Assembly (NCBI RefSeq): GCF_050003625.1
Contig: NC_134400.1
Coordinates: 48,845,096 to 48,909,095, forward strand
Source: Haematobia irritans
Lineage: Eukaryota; Arthropoda; Insecta; Diptera; Muscidae
Length of the DNA stretch: 64,000 nt
Direction of reading: 5' to 3'
Positions 12,451 to 23,215 of this stretch are shown here, piece by piece. Position 1 is the stretch's first letter. Each line of letters opens with the position of its first letter. The notes under the pieces are model-generated. The model was not told the DNA's origin. It searched no databases and saw only the letters and a list, made by a program, of their open reading frames with translations. A program made the translations under genes and the position numbers.

Positions 12451-12743
12451 ATATTTGGAACGGGCATACTTTTTGCGGTATATATTGTAATAGATGAGCA
12501 TTATCCATGATGGTGCTCTATATATATAACACAAATTTTTATTAAAAATAATTTGTTCTCAGTGTATGTTATTTTTAATTTTTTTTTATTTTTAAAATAT
12601 TTGAAACGGGCATGCTTTTTGCGGTATATATTGTAATAGATGATTAAGCATTAACCTCGATGGTGCTCTATATTTATAACACAAATTTTTATTAAAAATA
12701 ATTTGTTCTCAGTGTATGTTATTTTCCATTTTTTTTTTCATTT
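12451..12743. repeat. 146-bp tandem duplication
   Basis: Two direct copies (12451-12596 and 12597-12743) share GGGCAT-CTTTTTGCGGTATATA, GATGGTGCTCTATAT, AACACAAATTTTTATTAAAA and CTCAGTGTATGTTATTTT. They differ by a few substitutions and small indels. Function is unknown; it could be the remnant of a satellite or of a TE interior. Confidence 0.85.
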
Positions 12744-12764
12744 TTAAACCCACCAACAGAAAAT

Positions 12765-13127
12765 GAAGCCGACCCATTTTTGTCGGCGACGGCTGACACT
12801 AAGTTTTTGCCTCTGGCGGAGGCGGCTTGACGGCTAAGCCGATAAAAATTTGTCCATTCGCCGGCGGACAATTATTCATTATAAAATCACTTTTTAAGTC
12901 ATTCGAATGGCATTGAGATTAGTTATGCAATCAATCTTACAATCAAATTTACATTTTAAGTTTTGAGTTAAAATTTTCTGAGCTAAACTTTGCAAAACTA
13001 TTATTGATTTTGGGTAGAAGGTTCAACAATTATTAATACATTTTTCTGATTTAAATCGATATTTTTGATTAATTGGCGGCTAAATATGTGTCGACATAGT
13101 CGGCTGCTACTGAAATCAGCGACGCAA
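12765..13127. repeat. Repeat E1 (GC-rich GGCGGA/CCGAC words)
   Basis: A locally GC-richer segment with TTTTTGCCTCTGGCGGAGGC, GGCTAAGCCGATAAA and CGCCGGCGGACAATTATTCA. A related, shorter copy lies at 27240-27322. The right half (12890-13127) is AT-rich and ends CAGCGACGC. Borders are approximate and the family is unknown to me. Confidence 0.5.
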
Positions 13128-14545
13128 CCCACCACCATACACCGAAAGAATTTTCTTCGTTAAAAGAACGAAAAATTTCGTTAAAAGTACGAAATTTGTC
13201 ATTGTTTTACAACCAAAGAAACTTTTCATTGAAAGTACGAAATATTCCGTACTTTTTACCAAGAAAAGTTCTTCCAAAATTTTCGTAGTTTGTAAGACAA
13301 AAATTCGTACTTTTTATGAAGAATCTTCGTACTTTTTATGAAAAATCTTCGTACTTTTAATGGAACAATTTCATTCTTTTTATGAAAATGTTTCGTACTT
13401 TTTATGAAAAATTTTCGTAGTTTTTATGAAAAATGTTCGTACTTTTTATGAAAAACTTTCGTACCTTTTTTTCAAAAATGTTCGAACTTTAGAAAAAAGT
13501 TATAGTCGAAAGTGCATTTGGTTGTAGTTACAAGTGTGAAAAATGACATCACTACTTTACATCCTAAGTTTTTGAATAATTTTTAGTTTTATTGCTTCAC
13601 TTTTATTCATAGCGCGCTATCACCCAAATGAGAAATAGCATAGACTTGCATGAAAAAATAGAATAAAGGAATACACTCGAGCATATTATAAAAGACAATT
13701 TAATGCCGCGAACGGAAATTTTACTACTTCAATGAAACTTCTTCGTTATTTCAAAGAAAATGTTTCGTACTTTTTATGAAGAAATTTTAACGCAGAATGT
13801 TTCGTAAAATATTCGTGAAAACTTCTTCACAAAATTCATGAAATTTGAAGAAAGTTTCGTTAAAAGTACGAACTTTTTACGAAGAAAAGTTAATGTAGAA
13901 TATTTCGTATATTCGTAAAATGTTCTTCGTAAAATTTACGAAAATGAATGAAAATTTCGTTATTTTAATGAAGAATTCACGAAGAATAGTTAATGAAGAA
14001 TTCTTCGTAAAATTAACGAAGAGAATTCTTTCGGTGTAGGATGGGTGGTATTTTCCATTACGTTTCTAACGCGTTGAAATATCGGTCTAAGACCCATAAA
14101 GTATATATATTCTTGGTCATGATGAAATTCTAAATCGATCCAGCCATGTCCGTCCATCCGTCCGTCTACTAAAATAACGTTAGCTACCGCATGAAATAAA
14201 TTATCGGCATGATTGCCTACTATGGATGTAGTTTAGCTGATCTTGCAAATGGGCCTTTTTTACACACAGCCCCCATAAAAACCGCAATATAATCCACCGC
14301 TGAAAAAGTTTTTTGGTGTTCGGTTGAAAGTGGGATCGAACACATGACTCTTTATATCTATAATTATATATTGACCCCATTTAAACCGATCCACAGATTT
14401 AATTTTGTGAGGCTCCTGGGACAATAAACTTCTTCCGATCCGGTTGAAACTTGGTACGAGATTCAGTGGTCTAGTTCGGTTGGTAATTTATATGGACATC
14501 ATATAAACCGATCTTTAGATTTGGATTTTTGAACGTCTTCGAAGC
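13128..14545 (+). mobile_element. Diverged HINE-B-like head and monomers, split by MITE-M
   Basis: The head hairpin CCCACCACCATA/GGATGGGTGGTAT is interrupted exactly by MITE-M. After it come AAAGTATATATATTCTTGGT and GTCCGTCCATCCGTCCGTC (14150-14167), then three diverged monomers with HINE-like CATATAAACCGATC motifs to about 14545. A fragment of the tRNA-derived SINE, reverse orientation, lies at 14291-14355. The head text is intermediate between HINE-A and HINE-B. Confidence 0.65.
13140..14036. mobile_element. MITE-M, TA-flanked element made of CGTACTTTTTATGAA echoes
   Basis: An 897-bp element with 24-bp terminal inverted repeats (CACCGAAAGAATT..., one mismatch) and TA on both sides (13138-13139, 14037-14038). 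Removing it restores the HINE head hairpin. The interior is a degenerate array of about 22-bp words, TTCGTACTTTTTATGAAAAA in the middle and the complementary CGTTAAAAGTACGAA toward both ends. It has no coding potential. The TA duplication suggests mobilisation by a Tc1/mariner-type transposase. Confidence 0.85.
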
Positions 14546-14850
14546 AGATTTTAATCCCAGCTCTCGACACGTGACGTTAGTATTCATTCTTCAACAACAC
14601 AATAAATTTCCATATAGATTGCCACCTATTTCTTAAATTTTCTTTGGAGCATATTATAGAATCTTGTTCAGGGAGTTGTCTATACTATAAACGGATGTAG
14701 CAAACTTATACGAAATTGTTTGGTATTTTTGGTATTCCATCTCTGGTAAAACACCTTGTACATCTCCTTCTACATATTGGTGGATTCATAAAACACATGT
14801 GTTAAGCAACATTTCCTATTTCATTTGTTTAGCCAGTTTTCTTGGGTTTT
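14546..14850. other. Spacer, nothing recognised
   Basis: AT-rich sequence without recognisable gene, RNA or repeat. It ends in a T-tract (GGGTTTT) at which HINE-C begins. Confidence 0.5.
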
Positions 14851-16573
14851 TATACCCTGCTCCACACTGTGGAACAGGGTATTATAAGTTAGTGCATATG
14901 TTTGCAACACCCAGAAGGAGACGAGATAGACACATGGTGTCTTTGGCAAAAATGCTCAGTGTGGGTTCCTGAGTCGATATAGCGATGTCCGTCTGTCCGT
15001 CTGTCCGTCTGTCCGTCTGTCCGTCTGTCCGTGAACACATTTTTGTAATCAAAGTCTAGGTCGCAGTTTTAGTCCAATCGACTTCAAATTTGGCACAAGT
15101 ATGTGTTTTGGCTCAGAATAGATCCCTATTGATTTTGGAAGAAATCGGTTCAGATTTAGATATAGCTCCCATATATATATTTCGCCCGATATGGACTTAT
15201 ATGGCCACAGAAGCCAGAGTTTTACCCTAATTTGCTGAAAATTTTGCACAAGAAGAACAATTAGTACTATAGTCAAGTGTACCAAATTCTATTGAAATCG
15301 GTTCAGATTAAGATATAGCTCCCATATATATCTTTCGCCCGATATGCACTAATATGGACCCAGCAGCCAGAGTTTTATACGGATTTGCTTGAAATTTTGT
15401 ATTGGCATAACACTTGATCGTATAGTCAAGTGTGCAAAATTTGATTGAAATCGGTTCAGATTTAGATATAGCTCCCATATATATCTTTCGCCCGATATGG
15501 ACTTATATGGGCCCAGAAGCCAGTTTTTTGCCCGAATTTTGTTGAAATTTTGCACTAGGAGTACAATTAGTAGTATAGTCAAGTGTGCAAAATTTGATTG
15601 AAATCGGTTCAGATTTAGATATAGCTCCCATATATATCTTTCGCCCGATATGGACTAATATGGTCCTAAAAGCTAGAGTTTTGACCCAATTTGGTTGAAA
15701 TTTTGCACAGGGAGTAGATTTAGCATTCTAGCTATGCATGCCAAATTTGATTGAAATCGGTTCAGATTTATATATAGCTCCCATATATAGCTTTCGCCCG
15801 ATTTACACTCATATGACCACAGAGGCCAATTTTTGCTCCGATTTAGTTGAAATTTTGCACAAGGAGTAGATTTAGCATTGTAGCTATGTGTGCCAAATTT
15901 GGTTGAAATCGATTCAGATTTAGATATAGCTCCCATATATATCTTTCGCCCGATATGCACTTATATGGACCCAGAAGCCAGAGTTTTATCGTTTTTTATA
16001 GCTTGAAATTTTGCACAAGGAGCACAATTGGTAGTATAGTCATGTGTGCCAAATTTGATTGAAATCGGTTCAGATTTAGATATAGCTTCCATATATATTT
16101 TTCGCCCGATATGGACTTATATGGCCCCAGAAGCCCGAGTTTTGCCCAATTTGGTTGAAATTTTGCACAGGGAGTAGATTTAGCATTCTAGCCATGCGTG
16201 CCAAATTTGATTGAAATCGGTTCAGATTTATATATAGCTCCCATATATAGCTTTCGCCCGATTTACACTCATATGACCACAGAGGCCAATTTTGCACATG
16301 GAGTAGAATTAGCATTGTAGCTATGCCTGCCAAATTTGGTTGAAATCGGTTAAGATTTAGATATAGCTCCCATATATATGTTTTTCTGATTTCGACAAAA
16401 ATGGTCAAAATACCAACATTTTCCTTGTAAAATCGCCACTGCTTAGTCGAAAAGTTGTAAAACTGACTCTAATTTTCCTAAACTTGTAATACATATATAT
16501 CGAGCGATAAATCATAAACAAACTTTTGCGAAGTTTCCTTAAAATTGCTTCAGATTTAAATGTTTCCCATATT
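14851..16573 (+). mobile_element. HINE-C, first (3'-truncated) tandem copy
   Basis: The head TATACCCTGCTCCACACTGT forms a hairpin with GGAACAGGGTATTATA. Five GTCCGTCT units plus GTCC follow (14986-15032). About eight 153-bp monomers, each with AGATATAGCTCCCATATATA and GAAATCGGTTCAGATT, run to about 16380. A unique stretch follows to CCCATATT, where the second copy's head begins. The tail with the terminal hairpin is missing from this copy. Confidence 0.88.
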
Positions 16574-18526
16574 TATACCCTGCTCCACACTGTGGAACAG
16601 GGTATTATAAGTTAGTGCATATGTTTGCAACACCCAGAAGGAGACGAGATAGACACATGGTGTCTTTGGCAAAAATGCTCAGTGTGGGTTCCTGAGTCGA
16701 TATAGCGATGTCCGTCTGTCCGTCTGTCCGTCTGTCCGTGAACACATTTTTGTAATCAAAGTCTAGGTCGCAGTTTTAGTCCAATCGACTTCAAATTTGG
16801 CACAAGTATGTGTTTTGGCTCAGAATAGATCCCTATTGATTTTGGAAGAAATCGGTTCAGATTTAGATATAGCTCCCATATATATATTTCGCCCGATATG
16901 GACTTATATGGCCACAGAAGCCAGAGTTTTACCCTAATTTGCTGAAAATTTTGCACAAGAAGAACAATTAGTACTATAGTCAAGTGTGCCAAATTTTATT
17001 GAAATCGGTTCAGATTAAGATATAGCTCCCATATATATCTTTCGCCCGATATGCACTAATATGGACCCAGCAGCCAGAGTTTTATACGGATTTGCTTGAA
17101 ATTTTGTATTGGCATAACACTTGATCGTATAGTCAAGTGTGCAAAATTTGATTGAAATCGGTTCAGATTTAGATATAGCTCCCATATATATCTTTCGCCC
17201 GATATGGACTTATATGGGCCCAGAAGCCAGTTTTTTGCCCGAATTTTGTTGAAATTTTGCACTAGGAGTACAATTAGTAGTATAGTCAAGTGTGCAAAAT
17301 TTGATTGAAATCGGTTCAGATTTAGATATAGCTCCCATATATATCTTTCGCCCGATATGGACTAATATGGTCCTAAAAGCTAGAGTTTTGACCCAATTTG
17401 GTTGAAATTTTGCACAGGGAGTAGATTTAGCATTCTAGCTATGCATGCCAAATTTGATTGAAATCGGTTCAGATTTATATATAGCTCCCATATATAGCTT
17501 TCGCCCGATTTACACTCATATGACCACAGAGGCCAATTTTTGCTCCGATTTAGTTGAAATTTTGCACAAGGAGTAGATTTAGCATTGTAGCTATGTGTGC
17601 CAAATTTGGTTGAAATCGATTCAGATTTAGATATAGCTCCCATATATATCTTTCGCCCGATATGCACTTATATGGACCCAGAAGCCAGAGTTTTATCGTT
17701 TTTTATAGCTTGAAATTTTGCACAAGGAGCACAATTGGTAGTATAGTCATGTGTGCCAAATTTGATTGAAATCGGTTCAGATTTAGATATAGCTTCCATA
17801 TATATTTTTCGCCCGATATGGACTTATATGGCCCCAGAAGCCCGAGTTTTGCCCAATTTGGTTGAAATTTTGCACAGGGAGTAGATTTAGCATTCTAGCC
17901 ATGCGTGCCAAATTTGATTGAAATCGGTTCAGATTTATATATAGCTCCCATATATAGCTTTCGCCCGATTTACACTCATATGACCACAGAGGCCAATTTT
18001 GCACATGGAGTAGAATTAGCATTGTAGCTATGCCTGCCAAATTTGGTTGAAATCGGTTAAGATTTAGATATAGCTCCCATATATATGTTTTTCTGATTTC
18101 GACAAAAATGGTCAAAATACCAACATTTTCCTTGTAAAATCGCCACTGCTTAGTCGAAAAGTTGTAAAACTGACTCTAATTTTCCTAAACTTGTAATACA
18201 TATATATCGAGCGATAAATCATAAACAAACTTTTGCGAAGTTTCCTTAAAATTGCTTCAGATTTAAATGTTTCCCATATTTTTTTACTAAAATTGTGTTT
18301 CACTCTAGTGCATTAGCCAACTTAAATTTTGAGTCTATAGATTTTGTAAAAGTCTATCAAATTCTGTCCAAATCAAGTGATATTTAAATGTATGTATTTG
18401 GGACGAACCTTTATATAGCACCCAACACATTTGACGGATGTGATTTTGTATCGAAAATTTAGATCTACAAAGTGGTGCAGGGTATAATATAGTCGGTCCC
18501 GCCCGACTTTAGACTTTCCTTACTTG
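16574..18526 (+). mobile_element. HINE-C, second (complete) tandem copy
   Basis: It is near-identical to 14851-16573 at an offset of 1707 bp in the monomers and 1723 at the heads. The 16-bp difference is two fewer GTCCGTCT units (three instead of five). Only a couple of substitutions are visible in the aligned part. It continues past the first copy's endpoint into the 3' tail: GTGGTGCAGGGTATAATATA, hairpin AGTCGGTCCCGCCCGACT, terminus CTTTCCTTACTTGT. Confidence 0.9.
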
Positions 18527-19240
18527 TTTTATTTATCTTTGGGATTTTAGTTATTTTTGCAATTTTTTTTTTGGAAAATTTTCATAAACACTTCATGCGC
18601 CTGGATATCATTGTTGCTGATTCGTATCACGTGCCACACGTGGTAGAAATTTCCTTAAAACCCACAGCATAAAGAACACACCCTGAAGGAAAAATCCAAT
18701 GGTTTTGAATTTGAAATATCTCAGTTAGTGGTACCTGAGAGTGAACACATGTGGACTCCCACCCCCTCCCCCAACCACATCTAGGCACAAAACAAATACC
18801 AAAGTGAAAAAAGCCCAAATACAAACAAAACAAGAAGGCAAGTAAAACGTGTTCAACATTTGGACAACCTCTTTGTAAAATAACTTCAGGTAGGCTTATT
18901 TCGATTGTTTTTGGCCTTTTTCCACATCTCGAAAGAACGACGACGATATAGAGCATCACCAGAGAAGATTATACGATTGTAACTTAAATTATAGGCAACA
19001 TCTGCCAAATTCAGTCAATCAGAAATATTTCATCTGGATAGCTTAATAGCTTGAGTATATCGATATGGAATGGGAGGAAATATTCAATAACAATTTTCTG
19101 ATCGTATAATTATTCACCTATATTGAACTCGTGCTGAAATTCTGAGTCGGTCTAACGATAGAAACACACTGTCGGCTTGAAACTCGATACAAGTAAAGGG
19201 TAGTATGTTTTTGGCAACACTGGTTTAAACAATTAACGCA
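18527..19240. other. Unique DNA, no gene recognised
   Basis: The sequence is less repetitive and includes a C-rich stretch (CCCACCCCCTCCCCC near 18758-18773). A 110-codon minus-strand frame (18959-18627) has no recognisable domain. I do not call it a gene. Confidence 0.45.
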
Positions 19241-19244
19241 CGTT

Positions 19245-19890
19245 TTTTTATAATCTTTGCTTTAAAAATTTCCTTCTTTAAATTTAGAACACAAATCCCT
19301 CTGTCAAAGTCGCATGTCCTTGAAGAGAGACAAATTTTCCTTAAATTAAAGAAAAACATTTTTGTTTTAACGAAATAAACCTTTAATTAACTAAGATATT
19401 GTGTTTTTGGATTAAAGATACAAAAATCTTCAAATATAGTGTAAGGGTACACTAGACAAATATTGGACCAAAATCAGTGTCAAACTTTTTTCCAGGACCA
19501 TTATCGAAATATCTGAATACCGCTTTTGGAAAATACTCCTATCGTTATGTTATTTATACATCAAATTGGAGCTTAAAGTGTTAACTAGTTTGACTGTGAC
19601 GATAAATTATTTTTTGATTTCTGTCAAAAATTTGCCTAGTGTGAATGTACCGTAAGACTTTTATTAAGAAATGCAAAATTCTGATTAAAGTTATTTTGAA
19701 ATTAAGAAAAGATTTTCAACTTTGAATTTTATTTGTATATGAATAACTTTTTTCATATATTGCAAAATAAAAATGATAGGTCTGAATCCTAATTTTAAAG
19801 ACAAATAAATCTCTCAAAACTGTCTTTATTTTAAAGACGCGGCATCTTTAAGAGTCAAAGTCTTAGGATCGATGTAAATATTTTTGAGTG
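19245..19890 (-). mobile_element. MITE-D copy (D3), reverse orientation
   Basis: The text TTAAATTTAGAACACAAATC...CAAAGTCGCATGTCCTTGAA is the reverse complement of the MITE-D interior seen at 41160-41240. The other edge, TAAATATTTTTGAGTGCA near 19890, resembles the MITE-D terminus. It is interrupted by a 206-bp MITE (19446-19651). The left terminus is not found. Confidence 0.55.
19446..19651. mobile_element. MITE-P, 206 bp, with 5-bp target duplication
   Basis: Ends start GGTACACTAGACAAATATT and, on the other strand, GGTACATTCACACTAGGCAA. The repeats match over about 18 bp after a 5-nt insertion in one arm. GTAAG flanks both sides (19441-19445, 19652-19656). It lies inside MITE-D copy D3. Superfamily is not assigned. 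Confidence 0.6.
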
Positions 19891-20461
19891 CATTGTGAAG
19901 GCTTTCAACACTTCGAATGAACCCAATATAGCTATAGGGTTTTATATAGCTTATCTAGGCAGATTTAATTTGTAACCATAATACCAAGTAAATCACCGTT
20001 TAGGATAGAATAGGAGACGATTCCTTGGTGTGTGGTAGTCGGACCGACTATAGACTTTCATTAGTAATTTATTTTATAAATAGTTTATTTTTGTCATTGG
20101 CCATGGTTCAACTAGGCATGCATTGAAAAACACTGTGAATCCACTAGGAAGAATTTTTTTGATTATTTGTAGAAAATTTTAACTAAACAGTATTACAAAC
20201 GCCGCCGATATCACAAAAATAAGTAAATATTTTTGGGCAAATTCCAGAAAATTTATAAGATATAATTAATTTTTTCACTTGTTAAAGAAAATTTTGCAGC
20301 TTTAAGGAAAAAATTGGAGTTCAAAATTACAAGAACTTCTTTAGAGCCACACGAAGTTTAAGATAAGTAAGATTTACAAATTTAAAGAAATAATGAGCTA
20401 TTTGTGAGAAGTACGATTTTAGTAGTTTATTTATTTGATTCCATAAAGAAGTTATGTTTAA
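19891..20461. other. Degraded HINE-like tail and MITE-H-like fragment
   Basis: At 20028-20070, GGTAGTCGGACCGACTATAG and ACTTTCATTAG look like a decayed HINE-C/F terminus. Bases 20170-20445 resemble 38660-38960 (TTAACTAAACAGTATTACAA, CCGATATCAC, AAAATAAGTAAAT), a MITE-H-related repeat. No gene is seen. Confidence 0.45.
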
Positions 20462-21818
20462 TTGGAATTATGAACTTGATATGGATCACTTTTTGTGTGT
20501 TTGGGGATCGATTTATTTGAGGGCTATATATACCCAGAAAAAAAAGCGTCGCCATTTTTTGGCAAAAATGTTCTTTTTGGATCCGGAAGTGGTGAAAAAT
20601 TGACGCAGAAGCGATGAATTTAACATGGGCTTTTCATGGGACGGAAGTCCTCCATTTCAACAGCCGTTGTACTGAATTTGCATCACTTCCTTAGGTGTGA
20701 TCCGAATTCAATGTTTTGGATATAAATTAAAGAATTCTGTGATATTTTCTCAAATAGATAATTTTTATAATTTTTTACAATTTTTATTGGATTCTAACGC
20801 TTGTCAGAAACGTTTGACCTCAAATAATTTCAAAAATTCACAATTTCTTCAGATTGTATTTAGCATTTTTTTCGACAAAATTTAAAACATTTGTACCATT
20901 TTATGAGTTCTTATTCTGTTTTTAACCTATTTGAACAAAAAAAGCTAAAATTACCCATTAAAAGTATGAAAAACCAAGTTATAAAAAATGTTGTCAAAAG
21001 AACTTCCTGGGTAGTTAAAATAAAGAACATAATTGAAAGTGCATATTCTGGAAGTGCTTTTAAAGTTGTGCCTTTGGAAGAACTTCCAAATTTTTTTGCT
21101 AGGTAACTATAGACCGATATAGACCTAGTTAGGCATGGTTGTTAACGGCCATATATTAGTACAATGTACCAAATTCCAACTGACTCGGATGAAATTTGCT
21201 CCTCCAAGAGGCTCCAAAGCCAAATCTCGGGATCGCTTTATATGGGGGATATAGATGATTTTGGACTGATATGGACCAATTTTGGCATGGCTTTTAAATA
21301 TCATATACTACCACCACATACCAAATTTCAACCAGATCGGATGAATTTTGCTTCCCCAAAAGGCACCGGAGGTCAAATCTGGGGATCGGTTTATATGGGG
21401 GCTATATATAATTATGGACCGATGTGGCATGGTTGTTAGAGATCATATGTTGACACCCTGTACCAAATTTCAGCTCTATCGGATGAAATCGGAAATTTGC
21501 TTCTCTTAGAGTCCCCGCAAGCCAAATTTGAGGGTCCGTCTATATGGGGGCTATACGTAAAAGTGGACCGATATGGCCCATTTGCAATACCATCCGACCT
21601 ACATCAATAACAACTACTTGTGCTAAGTTTCAAGTCGATAGCTTGTTTCGTTCGAAAGCTAGCGTGATTTCAACAGACGGACGAACATGCTCAGATCGAC
21701 TCAGAATTTCACCACGACCCAGAATATATATATTTTATGGGGTCTTAGAGCAATATTTCGATGTGTTATAAACGGAATGACAAAGTTAATATACCCCCAT
21801 CCTATGGTGGAGGGTATA
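20462..21818 (-). mobile_element. HINE-B copy (B5) with MITE-H insertion
   Basis: It starts in the link region (ATTATGAACTTGATATGG) and is interrupted by MITE-H at 20533-21103. It resumes with ACTATAGACCGATATAG, followed by about three 153-bp monomers. The head is intact: GACGGACGAACATGC, a TATATATATTTTATGGGG block and CCTATGGTGGAGGGTATA at 21818. The tail side is missing. Confidence 0.8.
20533..21103. mobile_element. MITE-H (H1), 571 bp, TA target
   Basis: Ends are CCCAGAAAAAAAAGCGTCGC and, on the other strand, CCTAGCAAAAAAATTTGG. TA lies on both sides (20531-20532, 21104-21105). The uninterrupted site is present at 39560-39580 (GGGCTATATATAACTATAG). The interior contains GATCCGGAAGTGGTGAAAAA and its echo GGAAGTGC/GGAAGAACTTCC near the right end. 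Open frames at 20697-20885 and 20891-21106 are not credible genes. Confidence 0.85.
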
Positions 21819-21828
21819 AAAACAACTA

Positions 21829-22112
21829 AAGAAAGGCTAAAGTCGGGCGGGACCGACTATGTTATACCTTGCACCAATTTGTAGATTTTATAATTCTCTA
21901 AATGTAGATTCTCATTTCGATACCCTCTAAAGGCTTTGAATTGCTTAAATAAATGGAAACCCTTCAAATGGTACAGGTTTATGTTCGCATATACATACAT
22001 TTAAAACTGAACCGATTTGGACAAAATATTCTAGAGTTATGTGAAATTTTGATGTCTATGCTTCAAATTTAAATGGGCTAATGCCCTGGGTCGGAACACA
22101 AAGTAAACTAGT
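21829..22112 (-). mobile_element. HINE-C 3' tail fragment
   Basis: The reverse-complemented HINE-C terminus AAAGTCGGGCGGGACCGACT is followed by TATGTTATACCTTGCACC (tail subterminal repeat). AT-rich sequence similar to 18280-18470 then runs to GGGCTAATGC. No head or monomers are attached. Confidence 0.7.
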
Positions 22113-22117
22113 ATATA

Positions 22118-22540
22118 CACCGAAAGAAAAAGCGTTCGTCACATTGACGATTCATTTTCATCAATGCGTTTTCGTCTATGCGATGAAAAGTTTTGTCCAT
22201 ATGAGTATTTCGGTAACCACGTGACGAAATCAATCATCAAGGTCTTTTTGTTCTTTTCATAGTTCGTCACATTGACGATCTAGTTTCGTCTACGAGACGA
22301 AATTATTTTCTTCCCGATGCAGGGAAAGTTAACCAAAATTAACATTTGATTTAAATTTATTTCGTTTATATGAAGTCCCATTATATGAAGTCCACATTTT
22401 AATATAAGTTGGACAAAAGTTTTAAGTGTTTTATTTCCATGATGTATTAAGGATGCTAGTTTTCGTCAATGCGATGAAAGAACCTTCATATTGATGAAAT
22501 ACAATTTTCTCTGAAATATGTGTCGAAAAAATCTCAATAC
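22118..22540. mobile_element. MITE-I, CGTCAATGCGATGAAA echo element
   Basis: The left end CACCGAAAGAAAAAGCG follows a TA and shares its first nine bases with MITE-M. The interior repeats variants of CGTCACATTGACGA and CGTCTATGCGATGAAAAG in both orientations. The right terminus is not clearly recognised; the last related words are at about 22460-22500. Coding potential is nil. Confidence 0.5.
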
Positions 22541-22754
22541 TAAATAAAACATAAAGCGGTATACGGTATATAAATCTTATTTTTTAAGTCACGTGTTGTT
22601 GTTGTTGACTGTAGAAACAAAAAGCATTGTTCGATTGTTCACCACTTAGGTGAATTCAAACAAATTAGCTTTCTAAAAATAAAAAAAATTTCGTGTTGTT
22701 GCATTACTGTGTAACAAAACGAAATAAAAAATAAGATTAAGGGACTTGTAGGTA
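22541..22754. other. Spacer, nothing recognised
   Basis: AT-rich, no feature supported. Confidence 0.5.
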
Positions 22755-22756
22755 TA

Positions 22757-23215
22757 CACGCAAAAAAATAATTCTTTCCTCCTAAACGAAATTTTAGACA
22801 AAGTTCGTTTCTCATTTGGTTTTTGCGCTGTAAGGGAGTGTATTTGGAAGAAAAGTATATACTTTTTGTGATAAACGTTTATTCTTTTCCAGGATGTAAA
22901 AACAATTTCATAAAGACAAACTCAAAAAAAAAATTGCATTTCCCTCACATATTTCTCACATCCACAAGGTTTTTTAGTTCTTAACACCTTTTCCTGTAAT
23001 ACCAACAATGTAGAAGAAATTATACGATTTTAAAAATTTTTAAAATTTTTTTACCTTTCGCCTGGACGGAGAATCGAACCGCGGACCATTCACTTTGTAA
23101 GCCAACACACTAACCACTGAGCTATGTACCTGTTATGGTCATCAATAGATAAATATCCATACAAGTTATATTTTATAGCATAGCTTGCGGTGCCCACGAA
23201 CCGAATAAACAAAGT
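22757..23215 (-). mobile_element. MITE-J copy (J1), truncated, with one tRNA-like module
   Basis: It begins after TA with CACGCAAAAAAATAATTC, the MITE-J terminus. It matches 57500-57859 and 56110-56203 in reverse complement: GTTTCTCATTTGG, AAGTATATACTTTTTGTG, the tRNA-like module, then TATTTTATAGCATAGCTTGC and CACGAACCGAATAAAC. The distal part with the second tRNA-like module is missing. Its intact GGTACATAGC is the empty site for the DD37E insertion in the other copy. Confidence 0.75.
23068..23124 (-). other. tRNA-like module (A box and B box) inside MITE-J
   Basis: On the minus strand TAGCTCAGTGG (A box, 23124-23114) and GGTTCGATTC (B box, 23080-23071) are spaced about as in a tRNA gene. 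The acceptor stem does not pair and the unit is embedded in a repeat. I call it a tRNA-derived relic, not a functional tRNA. Confidence 0.65.

Noticed and set aside
18627..18959. 110-codon minus-strand frame
   Set aside because: No domain, no neighbouring exon signal, low-complexity hydrophobic stretch. No support as a gene.
20697..21106. Two adjacent open frames
   Set aside because: They lie inside MITE-H, and the matching copy H2 does not keep them open.
23068..23124. Functional tRNA gene
   Set aside because: A and B boxes are present, but no acceptor stem pairs and the unit is embedded in MITE-J, with degraded copies in the window.
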